A stretch of 47,944 nt of DNA from contig DCHC01000068.1 in assembly GCA_002314755.1 (NCBI GenBank), positions 1 to 47,944 on the forward strand. Direction: 5' to 3'. Shown one piece after another: positions 1 through 8,845 of the stretch. Under the pieces are notes generated by a model. The model was not told the origin of the DNA. It searched no databases and saw only the letters and a program-made list of their open reading frames with translations. This stretch comes from Faecalibacterium sp. UBA1762 (GTDB taxonomy: Bacteria; Bacillota; Clostridia; Oscillospirales; Ruminococcaceae). The translations under genes were made by a program, and so were the position numbers. The stretch's first letter is position 1. Every line of letters begins with the position of its first letter.

Positions 1-611
1 TACACACTATTTCGGACTTGACTTGGCGCAACCGCTAATGCCACGGTAGAGCCAAACTTTACCAGGTGAATACCGGCACCACACTGTCATAGCATTGTCG
101 CTAAACCGGTATTTAATAAAACGCTGATAATCCGCGCTACCAGATATACATAGGAGTGCTGGTCTGCCTGCAACAGTGTCTGATAGGTCAGCCCGAAAAA
201 ATACCGCATTGCAGTATCTGCGCCCATAATCAGTGTCAATAAAAAACAGAACAACCACGAAAAATCCCCGTGAAGAAAAAAAGGGTAGACCGAAGCAAAA
301 AGAATCAATCCGCCAACAAAAAACAGAGAGAGTCTTCGAAGGTACTGCTCCGTTGCAACAACAATCGCACTGACCCCAGTCCTGTTCTTATAGGCGAGAG
401 GCATATATAAGGCGGTCTTGGTCACACCGGCAACACCGGCAACCAATAGCGAACTGCTTTGCAAAAACTGAGATATAGATGAGGTAATGCCATTATACGC
501 TGATCCCAATTTTACAAGTATCATACGCGGCAAAATTAAACCGCATATTATTGTAATCATCTGCTCTGCAATAGCAAATATACTGTCCCGCATTGCTTTT
601 TTTAAACGCAT
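1..611 (-). pseudogene. Polysaccharide flippase (Wzx/MATE-like), N-terminal part, interrupted by in-frame TGA
   Basis: The first 174 residues are a membrane protein of the oligosaccharide-flippase type, which moves lipid-linked repeat units across the cytoplasmic membrane. The N-terminus has the family look: RDSIFAIAEQMITIICGLILP, then LGSAYNGITSSISQFLQ, then several hydrophobic helices. A TGA at 87-89 ends this frame after ATML. The same frame stays open to the window edge and reads GAGIHLVKFGSTVALAV, which resembles the (G)-I-x-x-VKLGS stretch that follows at this place in relatives. I therefore read it as one gene with a single nonsense codon, continuing past base 1. It is the most distal EPS gene visible, 25 bases after the FrhB-like gene. 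A sequencing error or readthrough is also possible. Confidence 0.68.
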
Positions 612-636
612 AGCAGAATAACCCTCGCAATAATCC

Positions 637-1851
637 TTATTCCCCCTTATTGTTATTTTTAATGATATTTGCCTTAACTGTGTCTATCAGCAACACCAAA
701 CAGCCGGGAAGTATGATTTTTATGGAGTGTAGAATAAACTTTTGTAAAGGTAAAACGGAACAACGCATCATTTGTTTTTGAATTTGTTTTTCATTTACCA
801 TTGACATTTGGGGGGTGTTGTTGAGCGTTTGTGGCTTCCTCAAAGCCGGTTGCTGCTTGATAATTTTCGTATATTCTACCGACTGCAGCCGCATTAGCTG
901 ATGTAAACCTTTTAAAATCAGCAGTGCTTTACTTGTGTTTAAAAGTAAAACAGAAGCCCCCTTTTGGTAATTTGTATTTCCGCCGTGTGGCTCCCACCAG
1001 TCACCGATTGTAATATCGCCCGGCCGATTGCTTTGCTTATAGGGGCATTGATAACAGGAAGCTCTGTAAAAAAGTCTTTTTTGATATATTCGGTGGAAAA
1101 GATTATTGAATAAATCGCTGGTTTCCGTGCTTTCGTCAGAGTAGGTGATCCGGTATTGCATAACATCCCATCTTCCCGTAGCGTCCGGTTTCTTTGCGCG
1201 GAAGCAGTAGTCTGCCACTTTCTTCTTCCGCTTCTTGCTCATCATGTTAATATGGGTTTGCAAAAAACGTGGGCTCGCCACTCCGTTACAGATCAGATCC
1301 ACGCTTAGAAAATTGGAATATTCTTTTTTCAGAAATGTATGTAGCCCCGCTACCTGACAAGGCGTACCAACAAAAAGGACTTTTTCTTTTCTGTTTAGCA
1401 GTTTTTCTACTTCGGCATAACACTGCCAAATATCACTTTGAATATACTTTGATTTTTTTGCCTGTTCATATTCATCTCTGCCCACCTTGTAAGCCCGGTG
1501 GAATAAATGCCAGTTATCATCAAAACTTGCCGCAAAAAGGGTACCGCCTTGCTCACCAAAAAAGGCCGTTACAATAGCCGGAAAAGCACCACCGGAGCTA
1601 CAGGACATTATCACATCCTGCTTCTTATGTACCCCAATATAGCTTCTCATCGGATGATATAAGTTTTCTTTATTTCCTTCTGATATCTGTAACGCCGGGC
1701 AAACCCGGTCGCACGCCCCGCAATGAACACATTCTCCCCTTATTTCCGGATAAAAAAAACCAAGATCATCGGTTTTCTGTACAATACTCCCCTTAGGGCA
1801 TACTGCCGCGCAGGCTCCGCAACCGGTACAGTTTTCTTTTTCTATGCGCAT
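637..1851 (-). CDS. FrhB-like iron-sulfur protein (coenzyme F420 hydrogenase/dehydrogenase beta-subunit family) of an EPS locus
   Basis: 404 residues. The N-terminus carries two 4Fe-4S ferredoxin motifs: CTGCGACAAVCP near residue 8 and CVHCGACDRVCP near residue 41. The FrhB-type domain follows, with CSSGGAF near 83, VGTPCQVAGL near 161 and a further cysteine group near CYQCPYK at about 261. Proteins of this family occur often in capsule and EPS clusters next to polysaccharide pyruvyl transferases. Their exact redox task there is not settled. The start is ATG at 1851 behind GGAGGAATAAAGA. The pyruvyl transferase lies 49 bases upstream and the flippase 25 bases downstream, so it is part of the EPS operon. 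No truncation is visible. Confidence 0.88.
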   Translation of the reverse strand: MRIEKENCTGCGACAAVCPKGSIVQKTDDLGFFYPEIRGECVHCGACDRVCPALQISEGNKENLYHPMRSYIGVHKKQDVIMSCSSGGAFPAIVTAFFGEQGGTLFAASFDDNWHLFHRAYKVGRDEYEQAKKSKYIQSDIWQCYAEVEKLLNRKEKVLFVGTPCQVAGLHTFLKKEYSNFLSVDLICNGVASPRFLQTHINMMSKKRKKKVADYCFRAKKPDATGRWDVMQYRITYSDESTETSDLFNNLFHRIYQKRLFYRASCYQCPYKQSNRPGDITIGDWWEPHGGNTNYQKGASVLLLNTSKALLILKGLHQLMRLQSVEYTKIIKQQPALRKPQTLNNTPQMSMVNEKQIQKQMMRCSVLPLQKFILHSIKIILPGCLVLLIDTVKANIIKNNNKGE

Positions 1852-1900
1852 TCTTTATTCCTCCACTGTCTCTGCACCGTTATTTTTTAATGTGTCTTCT

Positions 1901-3076
1901 TTATTTGCTGTTCGCCCGTAACATGAAGTCTGTCAACAGCTGCTCTGTCCGATCCGTCTTTTCAAAAGCAACTACCGCCGCCAGCTGTGCGGAACTCTGT
2001 AGATGCTTTGCCTCTTGCAACCAATACAACGTCTGATTTACTGCCTGCTGCACTGTGTACTGATTCATATCCAAGCAAATCGGGTAGGCAATCTCTTCAA
2101 ACAATCCACGAAACTTACGGCTATAGCCAATCGGCACCGTCGCAACCCCGGCGGACACTGCGGCAACGGTCGCATGCATTCTGGCGCCGATGAAAAAATC
2201 CAGCCCTGCGATCTCAGTTTTGGCGGCTATCGGGTTACTGAAAAAGGGCACCACCTCCACCTTGGGGAATCTGTTCTGAAGCTGCTGCGCCAAGACATAA
2301 TCCCCCGCCACATGCGAAATCAGCCTGACCTGAATATCCTGCCGTTTTGTAAGGGCAGCTATCAGCAAATCGGTGTATTGCGAATAATCCAGCAGAAATT
2401 TAACTGTACGCAGCCCTTTCTCTTTGCCGTCACGGTACAGTAAATCGGAAACATTAATGCCCACCTGCAGCCGATCTGGTCTATCTTGCACAAGTTTTTT
2501 TTGATATGGAAGGCGGAACGCAAGGTCTGTGGTTACGGCAATCTCTTTTTTACAATAGGGCTGCATAAACTCTTTGGATAAGGTATCTCTGGCCAAAACC
2601 AGGCTGCATTTATTCATTACCCAAGCCGCTATGCGGCGGTTTTGAGGGTTAAACGGCCCATAGGTCTGTGGCATGAGCAGTAACGGCACCTTACAAAGCA
2701 ACACCCACCGCTTAAAGCCGGTATAGTAATTAAATCTTTTTTGACCATAGATATCGGTAAAGCTATCCCCTGCGGTAATATCCAGCACACAGTCGCAGCT
2801 GCGTAATGTACGGTAAACCGTAAGCCGCGCTGTCACCTTTTGCCGGGGAGTGGCTGCCGTCAACGGGCAAACCTGGATATGATCTGGCTGCACACCGGTT
2901 TCGCGGCAAAGCTCTGCCAGCTTTTCCGGTTTGTTCTCCGCTTCAAAAAGAATATACTTAAACTGCAGCTGATTTTTTGATCTGATTTTTTCCAACAGCT
3001 GTACCAGCGCATAGGTCAGCGCGACACATCCTAAGTTCCCGTTTGCCGCCGTACAACCGAATAAACCAATTTTCAC
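1901..3076 (-). CDS. Polysaccharide pyruvyl transferase family protein (CsaB/WcaK-like)
   Basis: 391 residues, the usual length for the family. These enzymes add pyruvate ketals to sugar residues of surface polysaccharides. The N-terminus reads KIGLFGCTAANGNLGCVALTY, the glycine/asparagine-rich loop typical of the group. Later blocks are LDITAGDSFTDIYG near 97-110, PQTYGPF near 137-143 and the C-terminal GARMHATVAAVSAGVATV near 297-315, whose R-M/L-H-A signature marks pyruvyl transferases. The start is GTG at 3076 behind GAAAGGGG. It lies between the Wzy-like polymerase and the FrhB-like protein, and both facts support a role in decorating the EPS. The acceptor sugar cannot be told from sequence. 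Confidence 0.88.
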   Translation of the reverse strand: MKIGLFGCTAANGNLGCVALTYALVQLLEKIRSKNQLQFKYILFEAENKPEKLAELCRETGVQPDHIQVCPLTAATPRQKVTARLTVYRTLRSCDCVLDITAGDSFTDIYGQKRFNYYTGFKRWVLLCKVPLLLMPQTYGPFNPQNRRIAAWVMNKCSLVLARDTLSKEFMQPYCKKEIAVTTDLAFRLPYQKKLVQDRPDRLQVGINVSDLLYRDGKEKGLRTVKFLLDYSQYTDLLIAALTKRQDIQVRLISHVAGDYVLAQQLQNRFPKVEVVPFFSNPIAAKTEIAGLDFFIGARMHATVAAVSAGVATVPIGYSRKFRGLFEEIAYPICLDMNQYTVQQAVNQTLYWLQEAKHLQSSAQLAAVVAFEKTDRTEQLLTDFMLRANSK

Positions 3077-3092
3077 TTTGCACCCCTTTCGT

Positions 3093-4496
3093 TCACCCGA
3101 TTGGTTGATGAGGTAATTTCAAAATTTGCCCGTTATGATAACGGGGCACATTTTTTATTGTGTCACCGCCAAGCTGCTCTGAAGCTGCAATCAGCGCAAA
3201 CACCACCATTACAATTTTTACAGTTTGCAGCTGGTCCAGATACCAAAGAGAAAGGCAATACACGCCGATAGATACAGCGAGAACGACACATAGTGCGTCC
3301 CTCTTTGTAAAAAAACGACCGATTGCGGCTACCCAAAGCCGAATAAACATGCAAAGCCAGCTGATCAAACCGGGCAAGGCATAAGCAATATACAACCCGA
3401 CATAATAATTATCAACCGACTTTATATCATAGCCTTCAACATACATATGCAGTCTGTAGCTTCCGCCGCGGCCTATAAGGGGATTTAACCAGTCGGAGAA
3501 GATGGTATTTTGGGACAACAGCTCCCGATAGCGCGCGCTATTGTAGAGCTGTATTGTATCTGCGCCATAAGCGCCGGAAAACGAAGTGTGAAAGACGGCA
3601 TCCACTACACTGAAAAAGCTGCTAAGTAAGCTTTGCATAAAACTGGCATTGCTAATAAATACGCAAACCAGATATGCAGCCGGAATCAATAAAGCAAAAC
3701 GAAGAATGAACCTCTGTTGACTTTTTTTATCCATAGCCAAAAAAAGCAGCAAGAATGTCAAAAACAACGCCCCAAAGGCAAGCCGGGTGCCGGTCATAAT
3801 TGCGTTAAAACAGATGAGGATAATTAGCCGCCTGTTTTTTGCGATATCGATTTTTTTCGTATACGGGTCATAACAGCAGAGCGGCAGTAATAACAGCAAA
3901 GCCAGACCGTACCCATTTGAAACAGTACAGTTGCCCATCAAACGCTGATACCCATATCTTTCTTTAAGTCTTAACTCCTTATTCAAGGTGTTTAAAACTA
4001 AAAACGGCGGATACTTTATAATCAGCTGCAACGGGCTGATCACCGTTACAATAAGCACAAACCTTTTTATTTTGTTTAAAAAGCGTTCGATCCCGTATTC
4101 ATACAAGATCAGATAAGAACACAGAATAAACGGCAGCAGCGCATCCGTTAACCAATACATAATGGTATTAACGGATAGTCGATACAAATTGGTCGCGAAG
4201 ACGATGGCAAAGAATAGCGCCATCCACGGCCAATATCGGCAGCGGGTCACCACTCCCCATAAATCTTTTGCGCGGCGTTTGTTGCGTAAAATCATAATCA
4301 ATAAAAGCACTTCAAATAAACGCAGCAAAGTTAAATCAAAAAAGAAGGCCCGAACACCGAAATAGGTTGGTGCCACAAACAGACCAAATAAAAACCAATC
4401 AGCAACACCGAAAAAGGTTAGACAGCCGTTTATAAACAACTTACGGCAGGTTTTTATATACTTTCCGCCAATTTCATATTCGCATAAGCTGTTCAC
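3093..4496 (-). CDS. O-antigen ligase/polymerase-like membrane protein (Wzy-like)
   Basis: A protein of about 467 residues with roughly ten to twelve hydrophobic segments and no soluble domain. It has long stretches such as LALLLLLPLCC and LAFGALFLTFLLLFLAM, and a large extracytoplasmic loop between about residues 290 and 370. This layout fits Wzy polymerases, which join repeat units outside the membrane. The family is poorly conserved, so the call rests mainly on topology and on its place between glycosyltransferases and pyruvyl transferase. The frame is open from a TTG at 4523 and there is an ATG at 4505, but the strong AAGGAGG at 4507-4513 sits one base from that ATG. GTG at 4496, ten bases after the AAGGAGG, is the better start. 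Confidence 0.75.
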   Translation of the reverse strand: MNSLCEYEIGGKYIKTCRKLFINGCLTFFGVADWFLFGLFVAPTYFGVRAFFFDLTLLRLFEVLLLIMILRNKRRAKDLWGVVTRCRYWPWMALFFAIVFATNLYRLSVNTIMYWLTDALLPFILCSYLILYEYGIERFLNKIKRFVLIVTVISPLQLIIKYPPFLVLNTLNKELRLKERYGYQRLMGNCTVSNGYGLALLLLLPLCCYDPYTKKIDIAKNRRLIILICFNAIMTGTRLAFGALFLTFLLLFLAMDKKSQQRFILRFALLIPAAYLVCVFISNASFMQSLLSSFFSVVDAVFHTSFSGAYGADTIQLYNSARYRELLSQNTIFSDWLNPLIGRGGSYRLHMYVEGYDIKSVDNYYVGLYIAYALPGLISWLCMFIRLWVAAIGRFFTKRDALCVVLAVSIGVYCLSLWYLDQLQTVKIVMVVFALIAASEQLGGDTIKNVPRYHNGQILKLPHQPIG

Positions 4497-4597
4497 TCCA
4501 GCCATACCTCCTTGTATTATCAATAATGATTACAGTGCTTTTGATCCGTATTGTTTCACTTTTTATAGAATCCGCTTTTGACCCACCTTTACTTTAT

Positions 4598-5395
4598 TTA
4601 AACTGTCTTACCTCTTTTTCCTTTTTTAAAACTCATTATACCCTTTTTATACAGTCGAAAGAGAGAACAGATATTGTTCTTTTTACCAATAGAATGAATG
4701 ACAGCATAAAATAACGCAAGTATTACACAACCTTTGGGGCAAACGGCACACATGAGCGCGCCTTTATCTGTATAATACTATTCCGTGTATCCGGTAAACC
4801 ATGTTGACTGAGAAGGCAGTAAATCCGCCACCTTTACAGGGGAAGAATAAAGGCGAAGCCCGCACCGCAGCATATCGTATAACAGCAATGTATCTTCGCC
4901 ACAGCTATACCTGGCACCACCGCCAAACAGCAGCGAAAAGCAGAGATTGTGATAAGCCAAAAACTCCCGCCGAACCGCTAACCGGGAAGTATTATAATTT
5001 CTTGCCTCTATTAATCCGATTCTTTTAAAGCGCTTTATCATATAAGGTTCTTTGCCTTTATTGAAGCCGTCAACGAAAAAGAGCAACACATCTGCCTTTG
5101 GGTGCGACGAAAACTCTTTAAGCACTTTTTCGCGGTAACCGGGCGCCATTACCATATCATCATCGGCGAACTGCACAATATCTGCAGTGGCGCGCATAAG
5201 TGCGCTGTTGCGGCTTAGTCCCACGCCCCGCTCGGCAAAGGTGTACATTTCTACCTTATGGCCTTTATAGGTGACGCAGTCATAGGCCACCCTATCTGCC
5301 TGGTTGATAATAATGGCGTCAGAATCAATTTGCATACGGTCCAAAAGAGAAAAATCCTTTTGGTGCATGGTGGATACTAAAAGCTGATATGTCAT
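4598..5395 (-). pseudogene. Family-2 (GT-A) glycosyltransferase interrupted by in-frame TAG
   Basis: The reading frame begins at ATG 5395 behind GGAGATAAACC and gives 205 residues ending STWFTGYTE. It has the GT-A features LLVSTMHQKDFSLLDRM at the N-terminus, RGVGLSRNSALMRA near 80-93 and FADDDMV near 101-107, the last being the DxD-type metal site. A TAG at 4778-4780 stops it. The same frame then continues without a frameshift for 59 codons, beginning YYTDKGALMCAVCPKG, to a TAA at 4598. In relatives, as I recall them, the WFxGYxE block is followed directly by (K/Q)-Y/F-F-x-D-K-G-A-L, so the tail belongs to the same protein. A CAG-to-TAG or AAG-to-TAG change would explain it. The nucleotide-sugar domain is complete without the tail, so partial activity is possible. 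Confidence 0.85.
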
Positions 5396-5407
5396 GGTTT
5401 ATCTCCA

Positions 5408-6331
5408 TCATCCCTGTAGGGCGGCATACAGATCCACCAACCAGGATTTTTTCTTTTCGAAATAGGGCAAATATTTGATGCATAGCCATGCGTTTTGCCA
5501 TTTTCTTTGGCTGATCAACTGCGCACGCAGCGCCATCATCTGCCCAAAATGGCGAATAAACCGCTGATCCCTTTCTGGTGCACCCATTGCTGTAAGATAG
5601 TTTAATACAATATCCGCATAACGGCTTTGATTGTAAAAATGTCTGCTGCGCTTTGCCTTGCCGTGATAGTTTGTACCGGTGGCGGCATTATTGCCATGCA
5701 GCCGGTGACAAACCAGATTGCTGTGCAGCAAATAGCTTTGTCCGCTGCAGATGCCAAGCTTCCAAAGACGGTCATCATGTGCCCAACCGGAAAGCTGATA
5801 CGGCGTAATCTGCCGTAAAAAGCGGCTGCGTACAGCCATACAGCACCCCAGGGAGCCTAAGTAAAAATCTCTTGTGTTCAACCGTAAGAGGCTGATACTG
5901 CCGTCATTTGGTGCAGGGCGGGCTTTTTTTACCGGCTTATTGGGGTCGGAATCAAAAAAAGAGGAATAATCACAGCTCAGCAGGTTCCACTGTGGATGCT
6001 GCTCCAATAAATCTGTCATCTGCTGCAGCTTTCGCGGCTGCCATATATCATCCTGATCGGCAAAAAAAATAATATCGCCGGTGGCCTGTTCTGCCCCCCG
6101 GGCAAAATTATCCTCAAAGCCAAGGTTGACCGGGTTACAAACGATATGCCACTGCGGGCCAAGCTTATATGTATCAATATAATTTGTAACAATCTCCATT
6201 GTATTGTCTGTAGAGCAATCGTCCCGGATAAGCAGCTCATCCGGTTTGCGGGTCTGCAGCCGGATAGAATCAAGCTGCTCCACAATAAACCTTGCGCCGT
6301 TATAGGTTGCCATCACAACAGAAATTTTCAT
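5408..6331 (-). CDS. Family-2 glycosyltransferase (rhamnosyltransferase-like)
   Basis: 307 residues with the classic GT2 start KISVVMATYNGARFIVEQLDS, the nucleotide-binding IRDDCSTDNT near residues 35-44 and the metal-binding FFADQDDIW near 90-98. The QDD(I)W signature is common in rhamnosyltransferases of EPS loci. The rest, including GWAHDDRLW near 182-190, fits the acceptor half of the family. The donor and acceptor cannot be read from the sequence. The start is ATG at 6331 behind GGAGATGTTTTC. The next gene begins 12 bases downstream and CpsB ends 35 bases upstream, so it is cotranscribed. Its frame is intact, unlike the following glycosyltransferase. Confidence 0.9.
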   Translation of the reverse strand: MKISVVMATYNGARFIVEQLDSIRLQTRKPDELLIRDDCSTDNTMEIVTNYIDTYKLGPQWHIVCNPVNLGFEDNFARGAEQATGDIIFFADQDDIWQPRKLQQMTDLLEQHPQWNLLSCDYSSFFDSDPNKPVKKARPAPNDGSISLLRLNTRDFYLGSLGCCMAVRSRFLRQITPYQLSGWAHDDRLWKLGICSGQSYLLHSNLVCHRLHGNNAATGTNYHGKAKRSRHFYNQSRYADIVLNYLTAMGAPERDQRFIRHFGQMMALRAQLISQRKWQNAWLCIKYLPYFEKKKSWLVDLYAALQG

Positions 6332-6366
6332 GAAAACATCTCCGGATACTTTTGAAATGATTGTGG

Positions 6367-7074
6367 TTACCGCTGCCCTGCGGCAAGCTGAAACAGTGTC
6401 GCATTGTTAAGAATCTGTTGCTGATAAGAGCTTTGTTTGTTGCCAAGTACCAAGCCTAAATTTTGCTTGCGATCGGTCAGGTTATGACTGTCTGAAGCGA
6501 TCAGCTGGATTTTTTGCTGCTTTATCAGTGTCCGTATCCACACCGCAGAGATTCCGCCCTGCAGGCCTTCGGCGTTGATCTGCAGCAGATAATCCTTTTG
6601 AAACAGCTGCCGGAAGATCTGCCGGTTACACGGCAGCAGATACCGTTCTACATGGGCAAGGATAATGCGTACCTGCTGCTTTCTTTCAATTCGTTCCAGC
6701 TCTTGAAAAACATCTATATTCAACACCGGAGAAGAAAATTCTATCAGCAGGAAGCCGGAACCGCCAAGGCATAGCCGATTCAGCTGTGGAATATTGTGTA
6801 AGCCGGTACAAAAGGTAACCTCCGCCCCGCAGAGCAGCTGCGGCAACGGTTCGGGCGTACTCTGCATGGCGTTTTGCAAAAGAGCCAGACTTTGCTGACG
6901 ACGCTGTATATAAGAATCTACTGATTCTGCCGGATGATAGTGGGGCGTGGCGATCATTCCGCGTATCCCCTGCCGATAGCTTTCTGCCATTAGCGCAAGG
7001 CTTTCTGCCGGGGTTTTGCAGCCATCATCCATACCCGGCAGCAGATGACAGTGGAGGTCGTAATAGGTCTGCAT
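6367..7074 (-). CDS. cpsB: Tyrosine-protein phosphatase CpsB/CapC (PHP fold)
   Basis: 235 residues, close to the usual 240-255. It has the metal-site motifs of the manganese-dependent PHP-type phosphatases. These are DLHCHLLPGMDDG near residues 6-18, ATPHYHP near 42-48, AEVTF near 84-88, LAHVERY near 139-145 and SDSHN near 194-198. Such enzymes remove phosphate from the tyrosine cluster of the CpsD kinase and so tune chain length and export of EPS. The start is ATG at 7074 behind AAGGGG, 6 bases after the stop of the kinase gene, so the two are translationally close. Order CpsC-CpsD-CpsB on the transcript matches the regulatory module of many Firmicutes. Confidence 0.92.
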   Translation of the reverse strand: MQTYYDLHCHLLPGMDDGCKTPAESLALMAESYRQGIRGMIATPHYHPAESVDSYIQRRQQSLALLQNAMQSTPEPLPQLLCGAEVTFCTGLHNIPQLNRLCLGGSGFLLIEFSSPVLNIDVFQELERIERKQQVRIILAHVERYLLPCNRQIFRQLFQKDYLLQINAEGLQGGISAVWIRTLIKQQKIQLIASDSHNLTDRKQNLGLVLGNKQSSYQQQILNNATLFQLAAGQR

Positions 7075-7080
7075 AGCCCC

Positions 7081-7872
7081 TTACCCTTGATCATAAGCGT
7101 ACTTTTTGTAATAGCCGTATTTTTTATAGTACCCCCTGGGGTACCGTTTTTTATAGTCATGCTTGCTTTCCATTGGTATTCCGTTAAAAACGGCACCAAT
7201 AATGTTGGCATCCACCAGCCGCAGCTGTTTCAGCGTGGCAGCAGTACGGCGATACTCCGAAATATGGCTGCGGATAACCAGCAGATACCCATCTACCAGC
7301 TTGGATATCGCGCAAGCGTCCGATACCTCATTTACCGGCGGCAGATCGATTAAAATATACTCATACTGCTGGCGCAGCTCGTTAATCAGCTGCTTCATCC
7401 GCTCAGATTTTAGCAGCCGTACCGCATCGGGTGGTGTGCTGCCGGATTGAATGACCGAAACATTGCCGTCCGCAACTTTCGTCACGGCGTCTTTCAGATT
7501 ACATTTACCTATCAATAATTCGCTGAGCCCCGGCTTACGCGCTAACCCCAGCTTTGTCATAACGGTGGGCAAACGCATATCTCCATCTAAAACAACAACG
7601 CTTTTACCCTCATTTGCAATGCTGATTGCTAAATTGACCACCGTGGTACTTTTTCCTTCGCCGGAATTGGGGCTGGTAACGGCAAGGCACTTGCTTTTGC
7701 CCTCCGGAATGGCAAATTCCATATTAGTCTCTAACGCGATATAATCTGTTTTCATTAAAAAGGGAGATTGTTCCTGCAAAATAAACTCTGTCTCTTTATT
7801 GATTTGTTTTATCGCGTTCTTGTCCGACATTTTATCATTTTCTTTGAGTTCTTCGTTTTTCTTTGCCTTCAT
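7081..7872 (-). CDS. cpsD: CpsD/CapB-type bacterial tyrosine kinase
   Basis: About 263 residues. It has a Walker A SPNSGEGKSTT, a Walker A' VVLDGDMRLP and a Walker B ILIDLPP, the three marks of BY-kinases. The C-terminus is a lysine-tyrosine tail from RGYYKKYGYY to YAYDQG. It holds seven tyrosines in the last 21 residues and is the autophosphorylation cluster acted on by CpsB. The kinase works with the membrane activator CpsC encoded just upstream. The frame is open from TTG 7929, which overlaps the TGA of cpsC. ATG 7872 gives a normal-length protein and has GGAGGAGG 16 bases upstream, which is far, so the exact start is uncertain. Confidence 0.92.
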   Translation of the reverse strand: MKAKKNEELKENDKMSDKNAIKQINKETEFILQEQSPFLMKTDYIALETNMEFAIPEGKSKCLAVTSPNSGEGKSTTVVNLAISIANEGKSVVVLDGDMRLPTVMTKLGLARKPGLSELLIGKCNLKDAVTKVADGNVSVIQSGSTPPDAVRLLKSERMKQLINELRQQYEYILIDLPPVNEVSDACAISKLVDGYLLVIRSHISEYRRTAATLKQLRLVDANIIGAVFNGIPMESKHDYKKRYPRGYYKKYGYYKKYAYDQG

Positions 7873-7925
7873 AATAAACTGAATGACGCCTCCTCCACAG
7901 TTACTAATCTGCCTATATAAACAAA

Positions 7926-8735
7926 TCAATCTTTTTTTCGCCTTTTGCTGCGATTATACCGGCTATATTGCTGATAATATTTGCCGTAGCTGCTGTCGCG
8001 GCGTGTAACCTGGCGTAAATCGTGTACCGAACCGATCACCACTATGCCGGTACGGCGCTCAAAATCGCTGATAGTCTTGATCCGGTCATCCCGTGCGCCT
8101 GCCCAAATAACGGTGCCCATTACTGTCAAAAAACCGGCGGCGGCAGCTGCTGCAGACCATTTAAAATAAGAGGGGCCGGATCGCTCTTGCGGGGTGCGGG
8201 GAATATCCACAATTTTCATGGAGCTGCCCTCCACCACATCAGAAACAATCTCCGGACAGACCTCGGTCATTGCCTGGGCGATCTGCCGGGAATATTCCGG
8301 GTTTTTGGTGGTTACTGCCACTGTGATAATTCCGGTACTGGTTTCAGCGATCACTTCTATGGCTTTTTCACTGTCTTCATATGTAAAGTTCAGCGGCACT
8401 ACTTTATTGACAGCCTCGTACACCCGATAGCTTTTCAGGAGCTGCGCATAGGTGGCAGAAAGACTTTTGGATGCCACCAGATCGCCGTTGGCGACCGTGG
8501 TAAGCTCTTCTTCCATTTTACCGGTATTGTTATTGATATAGGTGGTAAAGGTCGCGGTATATTTTGAGGGGATAAACCGCCATATTACTAAAAAAGCAGC
8601 TACACCGCATATAATTGTAATTAGAATAATCAGCCACAGATAGTGGAATACTCGCTCTATCACCGGGCGCAGATCAATATAATCCTGCTCTGTTTGGTCC
8701 GTGACCAACCCGCTGTTTTCATTTTGCAAGCTCAT
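7926..8735 (-). CDS. cpsC: Wzz/CpsC-type chain-length determinant and kinase activator
   Basis: 269 residues. A cytoplasmic N-terminus is followed by a first membrane helix near residues 33-54, an outside domain of about 130 residues, a proline-rich PRTPQERSGP segment near 179-188 and a second helix near 193-212. A basic C-terminal tail with several tyrosines ends KRRKKD. This is the topology of polysaccharide co-polymerases, which set EPS chain length and activate the partner tyrosine kinase through the C-terminal tail. The start is ATG at 8735 behind GAGGTATTGT. Its TGA overlaps the open frame of cpsD. The gene follows the surface-protein gene after a strong hairpin at 8771-8816. Confidence 0.9.
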   Translation of the reverse strand: MSLQNENSGLVTDQTEQDYIDLRPVIERVFHYLWLIILITIICGVAAFLVIWRFIPSKYTATFTTYINNNTGKMEEELTTVANGDLVASKSLSATYAQLLKSYRVYEAVNKVVPLNFTYEDSEKAIEVIAETSTGIITVAVTTKNPEYSRQIAQAMTEVCPEIVSDVVEGSSMKIVDIPRTPQERSGPSYFKWSAAAAAAGFLTVMGTVIWAGARDDRIKTISDFERRTGIVVIGSVHDLRQVTRRDSSYGKYYQQYSRYNRSKRRKKD

Positions 8736-8770
8736 ACAATACCTCTTTATTTTTCTCGGGGACTACAATA

Positions 8771-8816
8771 AGGTGACCGGCAGCAGAACACAATACCTAC
8801 CTGCTGCCGGCCACCT
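8771..8816 (-). terminator. Strong hairpin between surface-protein gene and cpsC
   Basis: On the minus strand, AGGTGGCCGGCAGCAG and CTGCTGCCGGTCACCT pair over 16 positions with one G-T pair, around a 14-base loop. The hairpin lies 30 bases after the TAA of the surface protein. The bases after it (TATTGTAG) give only a weak U-tract. It may be a leaky terminator or an RNA-stabilising element that sets the ratio of surface protein to EPS enzymes. Confidence 0.6.
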
Positions 8817-8845
8817 GTCAATACTTTCTATTTGTTTTTGGCAAC

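Noticed and set aside
8022..8567. Long plus-strand open frame opposite cpsC
   Set aside because: It is antisense to a gene with clear Wzz topology, has no ribosome site, and its product (many His, Arg and Gly) is typical of a shadow frame.
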